This document shows, piece after piece, positions 15,954-25,529 of a stretch of 64,000 nt of DNA (the stretch's first letter is position 1; each line of letters starts with the position of its first letter). Location: assembly GCA_017935025.1 (NCBI GenBank), contig JAGBIL010000013.1, positions 1 to 64,000 on the forward strand, given 5' to 3'. This DNA is from Opitutales bacterium (GTDB lineage: Bacteria; Verrucomicrobiota; Verrucomicrobiia; Opitutales; UBA953). The position numbers and the translations under genes are program-made. The notes beneath the pieces were generated by a model. It ran no database searches and was not told where the DNA came from. It saw only the letters and a list, made by a program, of their open reading frames with translations.

Positions 15954-17000
15954 TTAAAGCAAAGAAGGTTGTTCGGGATACGCGTCCGGCTCTTCCGCCG
16001 GGTTGACGGACGGCGCGGGAACGCGCGAATCCGGGCGGTCGTGCAGGTGGCGCGGCGGTTGAGCGACATTCGCTTCCACGGCGAAATTCCGAGCCTTGTC
16101 GATACGCGCAATCATGTCTTCGATGCGCATACAAAGCCAATCAAACGTAAATTGCGTGTCGCGGTAATCGTTCGGACCGTAGCCGTTCACGCGTTTGCTT
16201 TCCTGAAGCGTATCGTTTTGACGGCGCTCGGCGCGTTTGTTTTCCGAATAAACCGCGTAGGCGAAACCACCGCCCTTGCGCACCACGGAAAACACGGGAA
16301 CGTCGCTCGGTCCGTCCGCGATGTAAACCATGTTTTCAAACGGAACGCGGCGGTCCCGCGCGCGCACGACGGCGTTCACGTCGATTTCCGGATTTTTGTT
16401 CGAGCCCTTGTTGATTTCAAAAATGAAACGCGTCTTGATTGTGTTGTCCACCATGACGCCGATTTGCGAAATTTCCGAAGGCAAATCCAACGCGAGTTCG
16501 TCCTGCTCCGTGTAATGCGGCGGGAGCGGCTGTTCGATAAATTCGCACCCGTAAATGCCGTCCACGTGCGCGGCGACGGCGCTCCCGCGAATCATTTCCG
16601 CCAGCCCCGTGCTCACGATGTAGTGCTCCAAATCAATATCGAGATTGTATTCCTCGCCGATTTTTTGGGCGTAATCGCGCAATTTGTCAAACACCTCGGG
16701 AACGCCCGGACAAAGCGGAACGAGCGCGCCCAGCTCCCGCAATTTTTTGTTGGAAAGCCCTTTGAGCGGACCGTTTTTCACATAGCTGAGCAAGTGATTC
16801 AGGTAAACCGTATCCTTGGAAACGTGAATGCCCTGACGCGCATAAATTTCCGGCAAGCGGTTGACTTCCGTCCAAAACATCGCCTCGTCGATGCCGTATT
16901 CCTTGAATAGCGGCGTCTGCATATAGCCCGGTGTCAGCGTCTTGTCAAAATCCCAGATACAGGCGAGCGTGTGATGAGTGCGAATGTCTTGTGAATGCAT
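15954..17000 (-). CDS. HAD-superfamily phosphatase
   Basis: 348 aa. HAD motif I is IWDFDKTLTPG (Asp18 nucleophile, Asp20 acid/base). A helical cap follows (about 30-110). Motif II is likely IVSTG (about 148-152), and the C-terminal motif IADGPSDVPVF carries the metal-binding Asp (about 228-238). The last 50 residues are Pro-rich and probably disordered. Substrate cannot be told; phosphoserine-phosphatase-like enzymes are nearest in layout. It is 6 bp upstream of ftsK on the same strand. Confidence 0.8.
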   Translation of the reverse strand: MHSQDIRTHHTLACIWDFDKTLTPGYMQTPLFKEYGIDEAMFWTEVNRLPEIYARQGIHVSKDTVYLNHLLSYVKNGPLKGLSNKKLRELGALVPLCPGVPEVFDKLRDYAQKIGEEYNLDIDLEHYIVSTGLAEMIRGSAVAAHVDGIYGCEFIEQPLPPHYTEQDELALDLPSEISQIGVMVDNTIKTRFIFEINKGSNKNPEIDVNAVVRARDRRVPFENMVYIADGPSDVPVFSVVRKGGGFAYAVYSENKRAERRQNDTLQESKRVNGYGPNDYRDTQFTFDWLCMRIEDMIARIDKARNFAVEANVAQPPRHLHDRPDSRVPAPSVNPAEEPDAYPEQPSLL

Positions 17001-17152
17001 ACTAAAAAGTCGAAAGCGGCATTAAAGCACGCACGCCGTTCCCGCGCAACCATTAGAAAACGGGAACATAGAGCTGCGCGAAGTCATCTCCCGTCTCTAT
17101 CTGCGGAAGAGGTGAAGCCGGGCCGTTTTTTTTCGGCTTGGCGGAAAAAATT

Positions 17153-17884
17153 TTAAAGCTCGTAGTTGCGCGCGCCGAAAAGCGCAGTTCCGATGCGGAC
17201 CATTGTCGAGCCGGCGGCAACGGCGGGCGCGAGGTCGTGCGACATTCCCATGGAAAGCTCGGGAAGTTTTTTCCCGAATTCGCTTTCGAGGCGATCGCGC
17301 CAAGCGCGCAAAGTATCAAAGCTGCGGCGCGCGGTTTCGAGCGAATCATCGTCAATCGGAGCAACGCACATCAGCCCGTCGACCTGCAAATGCGTTCCCG
17401 CGAAAGCGGCTTCGGCGAGGGTGCGCAGGGAATCGTAGTCGGCGGTGCCGAATTTTGCGGGATCGCTTCCGGCGTTGGCTTGAAGCAAAACCGGCAGGCG
17501 TTCCCGCGAGATTTCTCCGCAGAGTCGGTCTAACTTTTGCGCGAGCGAAATTGAATCCACGGATTGGATGCGGTCGAAAATTTCCACGGCGCGGCGCGCT
17601 TTGTTGCTCTGCAAATGCCCGATGAGTTCCCAGCGCGGGAACGGAGCTCCGGAAGCGATTTTTTCGGCAAATTCCTTTTTCTTGGATTCCGCTTCCTGAA
17701 CGCGGTTTTCTCCGACGGCGGAAAATCCGGCACGCGCGGCATAAAGCGGCGCATCGACGGGATGATTTTTCGTCACGGGAAGGATTTTTACGCTCTCGGG
17801 CGCGCGTCCGCACGCGGCGCAGGCTTCGGCAACACGTTCCTGCACGCGCGCGCAGTTTTCGGCAAATTCTTCAAACGAAATCAT
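17153..17884 (-). CDS. YggS-family PLP homeostasis protein
   Basis: 243 aa from ATG at 17884. Family features: the PLP-lysine strand VKILPVTKNHP (about 30-40), the VGENRVQEAESKK motif, WELIGHLQSNKARRAV, and near the C-terminus LSMGMSHDLAPAVAAGSTMVRIGTALFG. These proteins are single-domain TIM barrels that hold PLP and keep vitamin B6 and amino-acid pools balanced; they have no established catalytic reaction. The frame extends upstream to 18073 but there it overlaps the exonuclease gene. Confidence 0.93.
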   Translation of the reverse strand: MISFEEFAENCARVQERVAEACAACGRAPESVKILPVTKNHPVDAPLYAARAGFSAVGENRVQEAESKKKEFAEKIASGAPFPRWELIGHLQSNKARRAVEIFDRIQSVDSISLAQKLDRLCGEISRERLPVLLQANAGSDPAKFGTADYDSLRTLAEAAFAGTHLQVDGLMCVAPIDDDSLETARRSFDTLRAWRDRLESEFGKKLPELSMGMSHDLAPAVAAGSTMVRIGTALFGARNYEL

Positions 17885-17898
17885 CGGAGATTTTTCTT

Positions 17899-18678
17899 TC
17901 AGCAAAAAAGATTTTCGGGAACGCGAACGGAAACGGGACAATGATCGGAGCCTTCGACATCGGGGTGAATTTCCGGCGCGCTGAATTTTTCCGCCAAATC
18001 TTTCGACGCGAGCCAATAATCGATGCGCCACCCGATGTTGCGTTCCCGCGCTTTCATGCGGTAACTCCACCACGAATAGGCGGCGGTCAAATCGGGATTT
18101 TTCTCGCGGAAGGTATCGATAAACCCGGCATCGAGTGTTGCCGAAAGCGAATCACGCTCTTCGATTGTAAATCCGGCGCTACGTTCGTTGCCCTTCGGGC
18201 GCGCAATGTCGATCGGTTTGTGGGCGCAGTTCAAATCGCCGCAAACGAGCACCGATTTTTTCTCCGCAAGGCGACAAATGTGTTTACGGAAATCGGCATC
18301 CCAGCGCATACGGTAATCGAGGCGCGCAAGTTCGTTTTGCGAGTTCGGCACATACGCGCAAACAACGAAAACCTGCGGAAATTCCGCCGTAATGACACGC
18401 CCTTCCTGCGGATGGTTTTCACCTTCGAAATTGAAGGATACGCCGAGAGACGCATATTTTGAAAAAATCGCCGTTCCCGAGTAGCCGGGCTTGTCGGCGG
18501 GATGCCAGATTCTGTGCGGGAACGCCGCTTCGTCCGGCAACGGTGTGTCTGCCGGACACTTAATTTCCTGCAGGCAAAGCACGTCCGGCTCAAAGCGCGC
18601 AACGTAGTTGCCGAATCCTTTGCGAATTGCTGCGCGCAACCCGTTGACATTCCACGAATGAAGAAGAGCGGTTTTCAT
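17899..18678 (-). CDS. xth: Exodeoxyribonuclease III (AP endonuclease)
   Basis: 259 aa from ATG at 18678 (MKTALLHSWNVNGLRAAIRKGF). Exonuclease/endonuclease/phosphatase fold: WNVNGLRA, LCLQEIKC (metal Glu), VCAYVPNSQ, CGDLNCAHKPID (Asp-Asn pair), GFIDTFREKNPD, YSWWSYRMKARERNIGWRIDY, and GSDHCPVSVRV (catalytic Asp-His). Cleaves 5' of abasic sites and degrades 3' ends in base-excision repair. Same-strand neighbour of yggS, 14 bp apart. Confidence 0.95.
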   Translation of the reverse strand: MKTALLHSWNVNGLRAAIRKGFGNYVARFEPDVLCLQEIKCPADTPLPDEAAFPHRIWHPADKPGYSGTAIFSKYASLGVSFNFEGENHPQEGRVITAEFPQVFVVCAYVPNSQNELARLDYRMRWDADFRKHICRLAEKKSVLVCGDLNCAHKPIDIARPKGNERSAGFTIEERDSLSATLDAGFIDTFREKNPDLTAAYSWWSYRMKARERNIGWRIDYWLASKDLAEKFSAPEIHPDVEGSDHCPVSVRVPENLFC

Positions 18679-18697
18679 GTTTTTTTTGGAAAAAAAA

Positions 18698-19594
18698 TTA
18701 CTCGTAATCTGCGTCGTCTTCCCATTCTTCATCTTCGTCAAACGCGACACCGAATGCACTCATCACGGGTGTTCCTCCCGCTTTTTTTCTGTCGGGACCC
18801 GGCGGAATAACAATGGCGGGAACGTTTTTCGGCTCCGTTTTTTCTGAAGTCTTGGCGACGACTTTTTTCGATTTCGATTTTTTCTTCGGTTTATTCTTCA
18901 CGGCGGCGTAAGCAGCCGAAAAATTCGTACCCGAAGCCTCGACCTGAAATTTTTGTCCTGTGCGGTCAAAAACCTCAAGCGTTCCCGTGGGAAGCACCTT
19001 GAAAACTTTGACGACGGTGCCGGACGGCACTTCCATACGCCCCATTGAAGCTCCGGTTTGCGGATCGCTCATCGTGATCGTGCGGGAACGCGTAAGGCGG
19101 ATGAATCCCGGCCATGTATGCGGCTTACGCGAAATATCGACAAATGCGGAGAGCGGAAGTGGTTGGACGGGGGCTTTGGCTTTTTTAGAAGACGATTTTT
19201 TGTTGCGCGAAGTCGGGCTCTTTTTGCTGCCCGTTGCGTTCTCAGACTTCTTTCCCGCGACGGCGGAAGTTTTTTTGTCCGCAACTTTTTCGCCGGAGGT
19301 TTTTCCTGCGGTTTTTTCCCGAACAACGCCTTGTTCGGTTTTTCCGGTGCGTGATACGGTAACGGAGGAAGGGGCAGCCCCGCTTTTCTCAACGGTTTCT
19401 CCCTTGAAAAGGAAATGCGTTCCCGTGATGCCGAGACGCTCGGCGGCAGCAAACGCGAGCGCCGCAACCGCAATAAACGCGAGCGCCGCAACCGCAATTA
19501 TACAAACGAAAATGCCGAACTTCGCGCCGCCGCTAAGTTTTTCCTTTTTCGGCGGAGCCTTCTGCTGAATGATCTTGGACGTTTTTTTTGCCAT
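18698..19594 (-). CDS. Membrane-anchored Lys/Ser-rich protein
   Basis: 298 aa from ATG at 19594. Short basic cytoplasmic head, one membrane helix (about 27-54; contains a duplicated AALAFIAVAALAFAA block), then a long Lys/Ser/Thr-rich low-complexity stretch (75-160), a compact beta-rich domain (about 165-225: WPGFIRLTRSRTITMSDP, GTVVKVFKVLPTGTLEVFD) that looks SH3-like, and an acidic tail (DEDEEWEDDADYE). No family recognised; envelope-associated. Confidence 0.65.
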   Translation of the reverse strand: MAKKTSKIIQQKAPPKKEKLSGGAKFGIFVCIIAVAALAFIAVAALAFAAAERLGITGTHFLFKGETVEKSGAAPSSVTVSRTGKTEQGVVREKTAGKTSGEKVADKKTSAVAGKKSENATGSKKSPTSRNKKSSSKKAKAPVQPLPLSAFVDISRKPHTWPGFIRLTRSRTITMSDPQTGASMGRMEVPSGTVVKVFKVLPTGTLEVFDRTGQKFQVEASGTNFSAAYAAVKNKPKKKSKSKKVVAKTSEKTEPKNVPAIVIPPGPDRKKAGGTPVMSAFGVAFDEDEEWEDDADYE

Positions 19595-19741
19595 CAGAAA
19601 TTTCTCAAAACAATAAAAAATGCGCGGGAACGCACTTTGAAGCACCAATAATGCTTCCCGAGATGAATCGGGACAATTGAAAAGTTATCCGCAAAAAACT
19701 ACTTTATCGGTGCCCTATAAAATGCTATTCTGCCCACCGTT

Positions 19742-21376
19742 ATGAAAGCCCTACCCCCCCCCAACCTTTTTCTCTTTGGCGCGATTGCGCTTTCCGTATT
19801 CGGTACTACCGCCCCGGCGAATGCGATGAACATTACGTTTGTCGGAGATTCCATCACACAAGGCGGAACCTTTAACGCAGGTAGCGTCGCAAGTTACCGC
19901 TACTCTCTTTTTAAAAATTTTGTAGACAATAACGTTGAGTATAACCCGATGGGAACAACCGTCGGTGCCTCAAAGAACGTCGACGTGTCCGCACTCACGC
20001 CCGATTATCGCGGAGTCGCGTTTTCCAATGTTTCCGAAGCGGCGGCAAGCGGGAGGTCCTATCAATACAGCGGACATGAGTCGGGAAGCGGATACAAAGA
20101 GGATCCGGGCTCCGTTTATCCGGTTGAGAATCGCGGTCCGGTAACAATAAAACTCGGGCTGGAAAACCCTTACACGGGAACGTTAAACACGTTTTACGAC
20201 AAAACCACCCTGAAAACTTACACGGGAGCGACGTATCAATCGCTCTACGGGAACGAAAAAGTGGAAACACTTTGCGTAATGATCGGGATTAACGACCTTT
20301 ACGACGGGAACTCAAACTCCGATATCCTCAAACACGTCGAAGAAATCGTCAAAGCCTACCAAACGCACAATCCGAATGTGCGCGTGCACCTTTTTGAACT
20401 TCTTCCGACAGCGGCAAACAACGGAACGGGAACCAACAACAAGAACAACTATTTTTCGTACAACGAACAACTCCGCAACGTGGGCAACAGTTGGAGCACA
20501 AGCACGTCAACCGTCTCCGTTGACAACATTTCCACCGGATTTTACGCAGAAAACGGAGCGATGGTGGACACAAACGCCGGCGCTCACCCGAACGCACAGG
20601 GAGAACTCATTGTCGCCGGAAATATCGCACGGGTCCTCGGCATCGGGCAGCGCACGGCGGGGCTGACCCGGCGCGCCGGCACGGATTTAACCTCTCAGCT
20701 CTCATTTTCGGCAAACGCCTCAGGAGGAGTTACAGCGACGATTGCCGGTACGGGTACGGATTTTTCGACAAATTCCTCTGCTTTTTCCGTTAATTCCGAA
20801 GGAAATGTCGTCATAAATTCCGCTCTTAGCGGCGGGAACGACATCCGCTACACATGGAATTCCACGGGAACGGCTCGGGAGTTCACCGTTTCCTTTTCCG
20901 TGAAAATGTCGGATACGAACGACGCGAGCAACGGCTTCGGCATCATTCTCGGCAACGGTGCGGAAGCCGGGATTCTTTACATCACCGAATGCGGAATCCT
21001 GTGGAACACCACACTGCTCTACGGCTCAAACGACATTTCCGATACCGCACACAACACATTCGACGCGACCTCGGAGTTTTCCGAAATTACCGTCGCGTAT
21101 TTGGACGGAACCGGCGGTGTCGATGCCGGATTCTACGTTTGGCTCGGGGATCAACTCATCGGAGAATCACTCAACTCCATTTCCGGAGTAAGTTCCCACA
21201 AAGATAAAATTCTTTTCGGCGACATCGGCGGTTCTTGGCTCACTCAATGTGAATTGAGCGCAATTTCGTTCGACTCAAGCAAAGCATGGGCTCCCATTCC
21301 CGAACCGTCGGCATTTTCCCTTCTGATCGGAACGGGAGCCGTCGCAATTTGTAGCCTTCGCCGAAAGCGCCGATAG
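19742..21376 (+). CDS. PEP-CTERM-anchored SGNH/GDSL esterase
   Basis: 544 aa with signal peptide (ends near TTAPANA). SGNH blocks are visible: block I FVGDSITQGG (catalytic Ser at about residue 38), block III MIGINDLYDG (Asn), and block V DTNAGAHPNAQGE (Asp/His pair, about residues 280-292). Residues about 320-515 form a second beta-rich LamG-like domain. C-terminus IPEPSAFSLLIGTGAVAICSLRRKRR is a PEP-CTERM signal. Likely deacetylates or deacylates an extracellular polysaccharide. A TATAAA box lies at 19716-19721. Confidence 0.85.
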   Translation: MKALPPPNLFLFGAIALSVFGTTAPANAMNITFVGDSITQGGTFNAGSVASYRYSLFKNFVDNNVEYNPMGTTVGASKNVDVSALTPDYRGVAFSNVSEAAASGRSYQYSGHESGSGYKEDPGSVYPVENRGPVTIKLGLENPYTGTLNTFYDKTTLKTYTGATYQSLYGNEKVETLCVMIGINDLYDGNSNSDILKHVEEIVKAYQTHNPNVRVHLFELLPTAANNGTGTNNKNNYFSYNEQLRNVGNSWSTSTSTVSVDNISTGFYAENGAMVDTNAGAHPNAQGELIVAGNIARVLGIGQRTAGLTRRAGTDLTSQLSFSANASGGVTATIAGTGTDFSTNSSAFSVNSEGNVVINSALSGGNDIRYTWNSTGTAREFTVSFSVKMSDTNDASNGFGIILGNGAEAGILYITECGILWNTTLLYGSNDISDTAHNTFDATSEFSEITVAYLDGTGGVDAGFYVWLGDQLIGESLNSISGVSSHKDKILFGDIGGSWLTQCELSAISFDSSKAWAPIPEPSAFSLLIGTGAVAICSLRRKRR

Positions 21377-21454
21377 CGCCGTCGCCTTGGCACGAATTTT
21401 TGTGCCCACGCGTTTTCATCCGTGAAAATCCGTGTTGGGAACGCGGCAAAAAAA

Positions 21455-21482
21455 CGTTCCCGTGAACTGCTCCACGGGAACG
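21455..21482 (-). terminator. Terminator of the PDZ gene built from inverted CGTTCCCG/CGGGAACG
   Basis: CGTTCCCGTG (21455-21464) pairs with CACGGGAACG (21473-21482) over a perfect 10-bp stem with an 8-nt loop; an A-run at 21448-21454 gives seven T on the minus strand. It sits 34 bp past the stop of the PDZ protein gene and also faces the end of the SGNH gene. Confidence 0.8.
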
Positions 21483-21515
21483 CAAACCATTATTATGAAT
21501 TAATATATCAGAAAA

Positions 21516-22532
21516 CTATTCCGCCGCGGGCGCTTGGTCGGTAACGAGTTCTTCCTCCGGCATCGGCTTGAGGACGGTGAAAGATTCGATGATTTTTTTC
21601 GCATCGGCGGGAATGGCATCAATGTCCGCCTGCGTCGTGCAGGGCCCGCGGAAAAGAATATCGTCGTCACCGGAGCGGGAAACCGTAACTTGGCGTCCTT
21701 TTTCGTTGCCGACAATGATCACGGAATTGCCCTGCCCGAAAAAGACCTGGGAAAACGTCTGGCTCGCTTTTCCGAGGGCGGCTTTGCGGGCATCGTCATA
21801 CTGCCGGCGCAGGAAGGACAGCATTTTCTGGGTTTCGGGCATTTTGGCGTGAGCGCGATTAACCAAGCGGCGGAACTCGGCGGGAATATCGAGGCGATCG
21901 CGAATGAGCACGCCGTTGGGCGTGAGGCTGATCCAGCCGCCGAGATCTGTACCGTCGCCGAGGGAAATTTCCCGTCCGTTGATATAAAGGCGCACATCGT
22001 CCTTCACTTGCGCAGGTTCCGTTCTTGCGCGGTGTGCGACCTGCGGCGATGTGATAAGGCGTTCGCCGACCGCAACTTTTTTTGTCATTTTCTCTCCTCC
22101 TCGCAAAAAAACGAGCTCCACTTCCGTTCCCGGCTTGTAGGAACGCACGAGCGCAGAAAACTGGTTGGGGAAAAAGAGCTTTTGTCCGTCGAGAGAAACT
22201 AAAATATCTCCGCCTTCAAAACCTGCGCGTTCTGCAGGGGAATCTTTAACAACGTGAATCACCTGTATGCCAGGCTGAGAGTTTTCACAATAAGTCGCAG
22301 CGGGCAACGTATCCAGAGCGAGCCCGAGATAGGAATACCGGGCGACAACCTCGTCCGCGGGAACGGCGGGAGCCGCGGGCGCGACCGGAGCGGGCGCGTT
22401 TTGCGGCGCGGGAGCATTGCCGTCTGCAACAGCGGCGGCATCTTGAGCGGAAACGGAAGCCGCGCAGAGCGGAAGCATTCCGGCGAGCATTAAGGAGCGA
22501 AGAAACATATTTTTATTTTCGTTATTGTTCAT
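21516..22532 (-). CDS. Exported PDZ-domain protein
   Basis: 338 aa from ATG at 22532, with signal peptide (about 9-30, ends VSAQD). After an Ala/Pro linker a PDZ domain spans about 65-160: YLGLALDTLPA, VIHVVKDSPAERAGFEGGDILVSLDGQKL, FSALVRSYKPGTEVELVFLRGGEKM. The remaining 180 residues are unassigned; there is no protease domain. It ends an operon with an ECF sigma factor and a putative anti-sigma factor, so it may sense or handle misfolded envelope proteins. That role is inferred from context. Confidence 0.75.
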   Translation of the reverse strand: MNNNENKNMFLRSLMLAGMLPLCAASVSAQDAAAVADGNAPAPQNAPAPVAPAAPAVPADEVVARYSYLGLALDTLPAATYCENSQPGIQVIHVVKDSPAERAGFEGGDILVSLDGQKLFFPNQFSALVRSYKPGTEVELVFLRGGEKMTKKVAVGERLITSPQVAHRARTEPAQVKDDVRLYINGREISLGDGTDLGGWISLTPNGVLIRDRLDIPAEFRRLVNRAHAKMPETQKMLSFLRRQYDDARKAALGKASQTFSQVFFGQGNSVIIVGNEKGRQVTVSRSGDDDILFRGPCTTQADIDAIPADAKKIIESFTVLKPMPEEELVTDQAPAAE

Positions 22533-22570
22533 GTAAGTGATAGTAAGCGGCGTTCCCGCAGAAATTTTTC

Positions 22571-23176
22571 TCAGTAAACGGGCATTTCCATGCTGACGAT
22601 TTTTTCGTGCGGACGCAGTTCGACAAATGCCGCCCCGGTTTCGCTGTCTTCCCAGCGATATTCGTCCATGTAGACGTAACGCACGCGACGCGAAATCGTT
22701 CCGTCTTCCAAAGCATCGACCTCCGGGAACGGCTCGACGGCATTCATGCGGCGCTCGACGTTGACGAGGTTGTAAGTCCCGCTGCGCGGAAGCGGTCTGC
22801 GGGAACGCGAATCCTTGTCCGCGCCGGAGCACAGTTGCGCGCCTCCGCCTGCCGCGAGCAACATCCCTGTCGCCGCCGAGACCTTGCTCACGCCGCTCCC
22901 GCCTATTACCGGATTATTCCCCGGCAAGGCCGAATAGCCCCAAATGCCCAAGCCGACGGTTGCCGCAAGAAGCGCGGCGGACGCGGCGAAGCGCCTCAGG
23001 GAAACGAAATTCAAAAATCCGCCGCGACGCGGGAACGCGACGGCATTTTCCGTCGGCTCGTTCATTGCCGCTTCCACGGATGCATAAAAACGTTCCGACG
23101 GCTCAATGGGACGCATTTTCATCAATGCGTCCTCGATGTCGGAAAAATCATCATCTTTTTGTTCGAAATTCTGCAT
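22571..23176 (-). CDS. Putative membrane anti-sigma factor
   Basis: 201 aa. The cytoplasmic N-terminus (1-58) is acidic and helical (DIEDALMKMRPIEPSERFYASVEAAM), followed by one membrane helix (about 64-84, FAASAALLAATVGLGIWGY) and a 115-residue periplasmic part. Architecture and position directly after an ECF sigma gene are those of anti-sigma factors. No zinc-binding HxxxCxxC motif is seen, so it is not the ZAS type. The downstream PDZ gene starts 38 bp later. Confidence 0.6.
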   Translation of the reverse strand: MQNFEQKDDDFSDIEDALMKMRPIEPSERFYASVEAAMNEPTENAVAFPRRGGFLNFVSLRRFAASAALLAATVGLGIWGYSALPGNNPVIGGSGVSKVSAATGMLLAAGGGAQLCSGADKDSRSRRPLPRSGTYNLVNVERRMNAVEPFPEVDALEDGTISRRVRYVYMDEYRWEDSETGAAFVELRPHEKIVSMEMPVY

Positions 23177-23298
23177 AGCGAAAAAGAAAGATTTACGATG
23201 TCTTTGTTCTAAAGGATCAGCCGCCGGCGACCGAAGTTCGGAATCGCCCTCTGCGGCATCCTAAACCCGACGTTCGACGTCTAATCTCTGACCTCTAA

Positions 23299-23781
23299 TC
23301 ACCGTCTGAGGGTTTTCCTCAAAGTTGCGAGAGCGTAGCGATATCTCGACGCTGCCGTGTTTTGAGAAATTCCGAGCTGACGGGCGATTTCGTCGAACGT
23401 CAGCATCCCCCAAATTTTCATGATTACCACTTCCCTTTGGTCATCGGGAAGTGCCCTGACTGCTTTTTCGAGATCTTGGTTGATCTCGCCCTCTCCGGGT
23501 TCAAAGAACGTCACTTTGTCCTCAAGTTCGTACGCCTGCGTTTCGCGATTGAGCCGGCGGGTGCGGGAGCGCCCGTGGTCAATCGCCGCCCGGCGGACGG
23601 ACGTGATGATAAGTGCGTTCGGATTTCCCGGGAGGTGGCGTTGGTTTTTCCAGTATCGCACGAATGCGTCCTGTAAAACATCCTCCGCCTCCGCCAAGGA
23701 ACTCGTCCACTGGCGAGCGCAAAGCAATAATCGGCGCCCGTGTTCTTTTAACCATTCGCGCCACTGTTCCTGCTCCATCAT
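23299..23781 (-). CDS. ECF-type RNA polymerase sigma factor
   Basis: About 160 aa. Region 2 is visible as AEDVLQDAFVRYWKN (about 30-46) and region 4 as LPDDQREVVIMKIWGMLTFDEIARQLGISQNTAASRYRYALATLRKTL (about 110-158). Regions 1.1 and 3 are absent, as usual for ECF. ATG at 23781 (MMEQEQWREWL) is preferred over a GTG at 23799 because neither has a strong ribosome site and the ATG gives the compact N-terminus. Probably controls its own operon with the anti-sigma and PDZ genes. Confidence 0.85.
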   Translation of the reverse strand: MMEQEQWREWLKEHGRRLLLCARQWTSSLAEAEDVLQDAFVRYWKNQRHLPGNPNALIITSVRRAAIDHGRSRTRRLNRETQAYELEDKVTFFEPGEGEINQDLEKAVRALPDDQREVVIMKIWGMLTFDEIARQLGISQNTAASRYRYALATLRKTLRR

Positions 23782-24140
23782 CTCGCCGGTCGTCTGCACT
23801 GTAGTATGTGTTTATTGTGTTAGCGTCTCGGTCCGCGTCTTTTGTCTAAAAATTTTTTATTTTTTCAAAAAAATTAAAAAAATCGCCCGATACGCACCAA
23901 AAAAGCGTTCCCGCGTTTAAAATTTTTCTGCGGAAACGCTTTTTTTTCATTTTTTTTTTGAAAAACTGAAAAGCGAAAGCCTTCTCAAGTTCAAAGCATC
24001 AGGTATCGAGCGCCAAGCGGACAGCGTTAAAAGAAAATGGCGGTTGTCTGCGAAAATTTTCATCTTTCTGCGTTCAACTCGCGAGCCGAACTTCTTCTCG
24101 TCTGAGGGTTGAAGCTTGATACCTGATATCCGGTGCTATT
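23782..24140. other. Intergenic region after recA
   Basis: No gene. Contains the recA terminator at 23901-23943 and an AT-rich T-run stretch, and then a heptad-type inverted repeat (23996-24030 with 24112-24133; words AGCATCA, GGTATCG, AGCGCCA against CTTGATA, CCTGATA). The same repeat type recurs at 61164-61250 in the prophage. The promoter of the ECF operon should lie near 23800-23880. Confidence 0.5.
23901..23943. terminator. Bidirectional terminator after recA
   Basis: AAAAGCGTTCCCGC (23901-23914) pairs with GCGGAAACGCTTTT (23930-23943) with one mismatch. The plus strand continues into a run of T (to 23947) and the minus strand reads T after the stem. The left arm contains the CGTTCCCG word. 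Confidence 0.75.
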
Positions 24141-25202
24141 TTACGCGGCTCTTTCTTCGGCGTTGGCACCGAGCGTTTCGCCGACGGTCGGGTGGACCTT
24201 TTCCATGATCTTGCCCTGAATTTCCTCGAGCGTTTCCGGATTTTTCTTCAAAAATTCCTTCGCGGCTTCGCGTCCCTGCCCGATCAGATTCCCGTTGTAA
24301 GCGATCCATGCGCCCTTCTTTTCCAAAATCTTGTGTTCGACACCAAGATCAATCACCGAGCCCGTGCGGGAAATGCCTTCGTTGTACATAATGTCGAACT
24401 CACATTCCGTGAACGGAGAGGCGACCTTGTTTTTCACAACCTTGATTTTCGTACGGTTGCCGATGACCTTGCCCGACGGTTCCTTGATTTGACCGATGCG
24501 GCGAATATCCATGCGCACGGACGCAAAAAACTTCAGTGCGCGCCCACCCGGAGTCGTTTCCGGGGAACCGAACATCACACCGATTTTTTCGCGAATCTGG
24601 TTCGTGAAAATGCAAAGGCACTTCGATTTTGCGATTGCCGCCGTAAGGCGACGCATCGCCTGCGACATCATGCGCGCCTGCAAACCGACCGTCGTATCTC
24701 CCATTTGCCCATCCAATTCCTGCTTGGAAACGAGCGCCGCAACGGAGTCGAGCACAACGACATCGACCGCGCCCGAACGCACGAGCGTTTCGACGATATT
24801 AAGCGCGTCTTCACCGCTTTCCGGCTGCGAAACAAGGAGATTTTCCAGATCCACGCCGACAACTTTTGCGTAGCGCGGATCAAGCGCGTGCTCGACGTCG
24901 ATAATCGCCGCCGTGCCGCCTTCGCGTTGCGCCTGTGCGATAACGCTAAGGCAAAGCGTGGTTTTCCCGGAAGATTCCGGACCGTAAATTTCGACGATAC
25001 GCCCGCGCGGAAGCCCGCCGACACCGAGCGCAAGGTCAATCGCGACCGAACCCGTGGAAATCGTCGTTACGTCCATTTTTGTGGCATCGCCCATGCGCAT
25101 GAGCGTGCCTTCGCCGTAAGTCTTGTTGATTGCGGAAAGCGCGAGTTCGAGCGCTTTTTTCGTGTCCGTAACCGTTTGTTTTGAAGCCGTTTCTTTTGCC
25201 AT
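24141..25202 (-). CDS. recA: Recombinase RecA
   Basis: 353 aa, full length. Walker [10 protein letters not shown] (about 69-77), Walker [11 protein letters not shown], loop L1/L2 region with the conserved [50 protein letters not shown], and an acidic C-terminus. Catalyses strand exchange and co-protease cleavage of SOS repressors. No LexA-type box could be made out in the 327-bp upstream region. Divergent to nrdA. Confidence 0.98.
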   Translation of the reverse strand: MAKETASKQTVTDTKKALELALSAINKTYGEGTLMRMGDATKMDVTTISTGSVAIDLALGVGGLPRGRIVEIYGPESSGKTTLCLSVIAQAQREGGTAAIIDVEHALDPRYAKVVGVDLENLLVSQPESGEDALNIVETLVRSGAVDVVVLDSVAALVSKQELDGQMGDTTVGLQARMMSQAMRRLTAAIAKSKCLCIFTNQIREKIGVMFGSPETTPGGRALKFFASVRMDIRRIGQIKEPSGKVIGNRTKIKVVKNKVASPFTECEFDIMYNEGISRTGSVIDLGVEHKILEKKGAWIAYNGNLIGQGREAAKEFLKKNPETLEEIQGKIMEKVHPTVGETLGANAEERAA

Positions 25203-25529
25203 AAATTGAGTTCTTCCTAAAAAATTTTAATTATTTTGAAGAAAATCCGTTTTCTCGCGTTCCCGCAAAGTTTTTTTTTTTTGCGAAGAGGCAACAACCG
25301 AGGAGGAAGTTTTTTTTCAGAGCCGCACCCGGATAAGCGAGCGACGCGGGAACGTCCGGACACACATAAGACAAGGAAACAAAATCTCTCACTCGCGCGA
25401 AAATTACTCACCGGTATAAGATATCGGGCGTTATAAAGACTTGTGAGAAAATGCAAGCCTTTTTTTGTAATGTATCCAATACAAAACTTTATTGAATCAC
25501 GGGAACGCCTCCGCTAAGCTCAAAAAACT
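25203..25529. other. Divergent promoter region recA / nrdA
   Basis: 327 bp without a supported gene. It contains A/T runs, one CGTTCCCG word and an AT-rich segment (25436-25495) directly upstream of nrdA with the near-palindrome GTATCCAATAC (25472-25482). I could not identify a clear NrdR box or LexA box. Confidence 0.4.

Noticed and set aside
17114-17138. AAGCCG/CGGCTT hairpin as terminator of yggS
   Set aside because: The T-run is inside the loop on the plus strand and no T-run follows the stem on the minus strand.
21384-21403. Sigma-54 promoter TTGGCACG-N4-TTTGTG
   Set aside because: The -12 element lacks the GC dinucleotide, the site lies after a gene end, and it is a GGCAC/GTGCC palindrome.
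25217-25456. 79-aa minus-strand gene upstream of recA
   Set aside because: Low-complexity basic composition, no ribosome site, overlaps the divergent promoter region.
25203-25529. LexA box upstream of recA
   Set aside because: No convincing spaced palindrome of a known LexA type could be found by eye.
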